From contig JAEZEB010000185.1 in assembly GCA_023438115.1 (NCBI GenBank), positions 1 to 8,034 on the forward strand: 8,034 nt of DNA. Direction: 5' to 3'. The stretch is from Pseudomonadota bacterium (GTDB lineage Bacteria > Pseudomonadota > Gammaproteobacteria > Burkholderiales > Burkholderiaceae_C). The notes beneath the pieces were generated by a model. That model made no database searches. It was not told where the DNA came from and was given only the letters and a program-made list of their open reading frames with translations. Numbering within the stretch: the first letter of the stretch is position 1; every line of letters begins with the position of its first letter. Position numbers and translations under genes: made by a program. Positions 6,023 through 8,034 of the stretch are shown piece by piece.

Positions 6023-7075
6023 GTGCAACAGAAGCTCCTGAACGACCACAACGCCGCCGCCCGGCTGTCGGGGCTGCTCGATTCCGCGATGGACGGGATC
6101 GTCAGCGTAGACGACCGGCAAAGCATCGTGCTGTACAACCGCGCCGCCGAGAACATGTTCGGCTGGACGCAGGAGGAGGTGCAGGGCAAGTCGCTGGACG
6201 TGCTGATCCCCTCGCGCTTCCGCGGCGCGCACGGCCAGCAGGTGCGGCGCTTCGGCGCCACCGGCACCACCTCGCGCCGCATGGGCGACAACACGGTGCT
6301 GTACGCACTGCGCAAGGACGGCAGCGAGTTCCCGATCGACGCCTCGATCTCGCAGCTGAACACGCCCGAGGGCAAGCTCTACACGGTGATCCTGCGCGAC
6401 GTCACCGAACGCGTGAAGGCGCGCGAGGAACTGGCCGCCTTCGCCGCCGAATCCGCCGGCGTGCGCGAGCAGGAGAAGTCGCGCATCGCGCGCGAGCTCC
6501 ATGACGAGCTCGCGCAGATGCTCACCGCCCTGAAGATGGACACCATCTGGATGCGCGACCACGTGGGCGAGGAGGGGGCCGCGCGCGAGAAGATCGCGCA
6601 GATGCTGTCCTTGCTGGACGCCGCGGTCGCTTCCACGCGCCGCATCGCCGCCGACCTGCGGCCGCTGGTGCTGGACGACCTCGGCCTGGTGGCCGCGATC
6701 GAGTGGGCGGCGCAGAACTTCACCCAGCGCACCGGCGTCCCTTGCGACCTGCAGGTGGACGAGTCGGTGGAGCTGGACGAACCCTATGCCACCGGCGTGT
6801 TCCGGATCGTGCAGGAGTCGCTGCAGAACATCGCCAAGCACGCGCGCGCGAGCCGCGCGACGGTCGAACTGAAGCGGGTGGGCGACGCCCTCGTTCTGCG
6901 GGTGCAGGACGACGGCTTGGGCTTCCGCCCGGCCGATCCGCGCAAGCCGCAATCGCTGGGCCTCGTGGGGTTGCGCGAGCGGGCGCACCTGCTGCGCGGC
7001 GAGATCCGGGTCGAGAGCGCACCGGGCGCCGGCACGCGGGTGGACGCGCGCATCCCGCTGGGAGACGCCGCATGA
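6023..7075 (+). CDS. soluble PAS-domain sensor histidine kinase (NarL/DegS type, HisKA_3)
   Basis: This 350-residue kinase has no membrane helix. A PAS domain occupies about residues 12-132 (LLDSAMDGIVSVDDRQSIVLY, split as LLDSAMDGIVSVDD and RQSIVLY). It includes the IPSRFRGAHGQQVRRFG stretch typical of one PAS subgroup and ends with ILRDVTERVKAREE. The HisKA_3 dimerisation domain has H160 in RIARELHDELAQML, followed by ADLRPLVLDDLGL. The HATPase domain has N269 (VQESLQNIAKHA), the DDGLGF box at 296-301 and GLVGLRER at 313-320. The catalytic set is complete. GTG at 6023 is forced by an in-frame stop two codons upstream, and the next ATG would cut into the PAS domain. It is expected to sense a cytosolic cue, with no cofactor motif evident, and to phosphorylate the regulator encoded by the overlapping next gene. 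Confidence 0.95.
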   Translation: MQQKLLNDHNAAARLSGLLDSAMDGIVSVDDRQSIVLYNRAAENMFGWTQEEVQGKSLDVLIPSRFRGAHGQQVRRFGATGTTSRRMGDNTVLYALRKDGSEFPIDASISQLNTPEGKLYTVILRDVTERVKAREELAAFAAESAGVREQEKSRIARELHDELAQMLTALKMDTIWMRDHVGEEGAAREKIAQMLSLLDAAVASTRRIAADLRPLVLDDLGLVAAIEWAAQNFTQRTGVPCDLQVDESVELDEPYATGVFRIVQESLQNIAKHARASRATVELKRVGDALVLRVQDDGLGFRPADPRKPQSLGLVGLRERAHLLRGEIRVESAPGAGTRVDARIPLGDAA

Positions 7076-7710
7076 TCCGCATCGTCCTGGCCGACGACCA
7101 CGCCATCGTGCGTGAAGGGCTCAAGCGCATCGTCGGCGACGCCGGCGACTTCGTGGTGGCGGGCGAGGCGGCCGACGGCACCGAGGTGATGAAGGCCGTG
7201 CGCGAGCTCGAGTTCGACGTGCTCGTGCTGGACCTCTCGATGCCCGGGCGCAGCGGCATGGAGCTGATCAAGCTGGTGAAGGCCGAAAAGCCCAGGCTGC
7301 GCATCCTCGTGCTGAGCATGCACCAGGAGACGCAGTATGCGGTGCGGGCGATCAAGTCGGGCGCGAGCGGCTATCTCACGAAGGAGAGCGCGCCCGCCCA
7401 GCTGGAAGCGGCGATCCGCAAGATCGCGGCGGGCGGCGCCTACATCAGCGCGGAAGTGGCGGAGCAGCTGGCCCTGGGCGCGATGCCCGGTGGCACCGCG
7501 GCGGCGCCGCACGAGAGCCTGTCGGACCGCGAGTTCGAGGTGTTCCGCATGCTCGTGGCGGGCGATGCCGTCTCGGACGCCGCCCACAAGCTGAACCTGT
7601 CGGTGAAGACGGTCAGCACGCACAAGGCCAACCTGATGCACAAGCTGGGCCTGGCGAACCAGACCGAGCTGGTGAAGTACGCGTTGAAGCACGGGTTGCT
7701 GGAGCCGTAG
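7072..7710 (+). CDS. NarL/FixJ-family response regulator, partner of the adjacent kinase
   Basis: This 212-residue DNA-binding regulator has a receiver domain at residues 1-120 with D8-D9, the phosphoacceptor D54 (LVLDLSMPG), S82 and K104 (YLTKES). A LuxR-type helix-turn-helix covers residues 149-212 (LSDREFEVFRMLVAGD then LSVKTVSTHKANLMHKLGL, the recognition helix region). All key residues are present and the length is typical. The ATG at 7072 overlaps the kinase TGA (ATGA), so translation is probably coupled and the two form a cognate pair. The target promoters are unknown; the two intergenic palindromes in this window are candidates because LuxR-type regulators bind short dyads. The stop lies 14 bases from that of the convergent DUF2917 gene. 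Confidence 0.97.
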   Translation: MIRIVLADDHAIVREGLKRIVGDAGDFVVAGEAADGTEVMKAVRELEFDVLVLDLSMPGRSGMELIKLVKAEKPRLRILVLSMHQETQYAVRAIKSGASGYLTKESAPAQLEAAIRKIAAGGAYISAEVAEQLALGAMPGGTAAAPHESLSDREFEVFRMLVAGDAVSDAAHKLNLSVKTVSTHKANLMHKLGLANQTELVKYALKHGLLEP

Positions 7711-7729
7711 GTTCGCGCAGACTCCTACG
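7706..7729. terminator. possible bidirectional terminator hairpin between convergent genes
   Basis: CGTAGG (7706-7711) pairs exactly with CCTACG (7724-7729) across a 12-base loop. The arms contain the two convergent stop codons. The position suits a shared terminator, but the stem is short and no U-tract follows on either strand, so an intrinsic terminator is doubtful. Confidence 0.3.
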
Positions 7730-8024
7730 CGTCGACCTGGATCTCCAGCACGCAGTCGCCGCGCAGCGCGTGCACGCGCAGCCCTTCGCCGCGCGGCAGC
7801 GGGCAGCTCTCCGAAGCCTGCAGCACGATGTCCTTCGGGTCGCCGTCCTGGGTGATCCACGCCTCCCCCTCGCGGCAATGCACGGTCACGCGCCCCGGCG
7901 GCGGCGTGATGTGGCGCGTGGCGCCCTGGCGCACGTGCGCGGCGAACCAGCGCGTGACGCGGACGTTCGGGCGGGCGGCGAAGAGGCGGGCCAGGAAGGC
8001 CGGGGCGGGGAGGGTCAGCAGCAT
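7725..8024 (-). CDS. DUF2917 domain-containing protein
   Basis: This 99-residue protein, read from the ATG at 8024, matches the DUF2917 pattern at residues 44-96. The pattern is GRVTVHCREGEAWITQDGDP, then D-x-VLQASESCPLPRGEGLRV and a closing DCVLEI strand. The alternating beta strands and Gly turns suggest a small cupin-like barrel, which is my inference from the pattern. The family has no established function. The N-terminal 40 residues (AFLARLFAARPNVRVTRWF) are basic and hydrophobic. Only ten bases are visible upstream, and they contain no in-frame stop, so an upstream start outside the window cannot be excluded. It faces the two-component operon tail to tail and shows no functional link to it. 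Confidence 0.85.
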   Translation of the reverse strand: MLLTLPAPAFLARLFAARPNVRVTRWFAAHVRQGATRHITPPPGRVTVHCREGEAWITQDGDPKDIVLQASESCPLPRGEGLRVHALRGDCVLEIQVDA

Positions 8025-8034
8025 GGGCGCAGAT

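Noticed and set aside
5888..6988. Extension of the minus-strand degenerate-kinase frame upstream through the sensor kinase gene.
   Set aside because: The extension is antisense shadow of the PAS kinase. The recognisable domain begins after the GTG at 5887.
6784..7878. A 364-codon minus-strand open frame across the response regulator.
   Set aside because: It is antisense to a clear NarL-type regulator, has no domain and shows shadow composition.

Overview
The window is very GC-rich, gene-dense DNA with strong third-position G/C bias. Its gene content (a cbb3-oxidase CcoG/short-FixH cluster, a DUF2917 protein, PAS-GGDEF-EAL and NarL-type two-component genes) best fits a betaproteobacterium of the Burkholderiales, probably Comamonadaceae and Ramlibacter- or Variovorax-like. 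That placement is inferred from protein character and was not searched. I see no tRNA, rRNA, insertion sequence, phage gene or CRISPR array.

Layout. (1) Bases 1-122 are a short leader with an FNR/ANR-like box. (2) Bases 123-2151, plus strand, look like one operon: ccoG (cupric reductase/assembly factor for cbb3 oxidase), a short fixH, and an unrecognised two-helix membrane protein. (3) Bases 2153-2536, minus strand, encode a stand-alone CheY-like receiver that converges on the operon with one base between the stop codons. (4) Bases 2537-2691 are a divergent intergenic region holding a perfect 14-bp palindrome and a GTAGG/CCTAC inverted repeat. (5) Bases 2692-5169, plus strand, encode an 825-residue PAS-PAS-PAS-GGDEF-EAL protein whose GGDEF and EAL signatures are both intact. 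(6) Bases 5138-5887, minus strand, encode a 249-residue protein with a histidine-kinase-like dimerisation helix and an ATPase-like domain that has lost its ATP-binding boxes. It overlaps the GGDEF-EAL gene tail to tail by 32 bases. (7) Bases 5888-6022 are a second divergent intergenic region. (8) Bases 6023-7710, plus strand, encode a soluble PAS histidine kinase and a NarL/FixJ response regulator whose start and stop codons overlap (ATGA). (9) Bases 7725-8024, minus strand, encode a DUF2917 protein.

How the genes may work together. The left end supports biogenesis of the high-affinity terminal oxidase and is probably oxygen-regulated. The rest is a compact cytosolic signalling block: an orphan receiver, a c-di-GMP enzyme with three PAS domains, a catalytically degenerate kinase-like protein resembling a ChpT-type phosphotransferase, and a complete kinase/regulator pair. 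The most interesting candidate for an undescribed system is a branched phosphorelay formed by these proteins next to respiratory genes. Co-location is seen directly; the wiring is hypothesis only.
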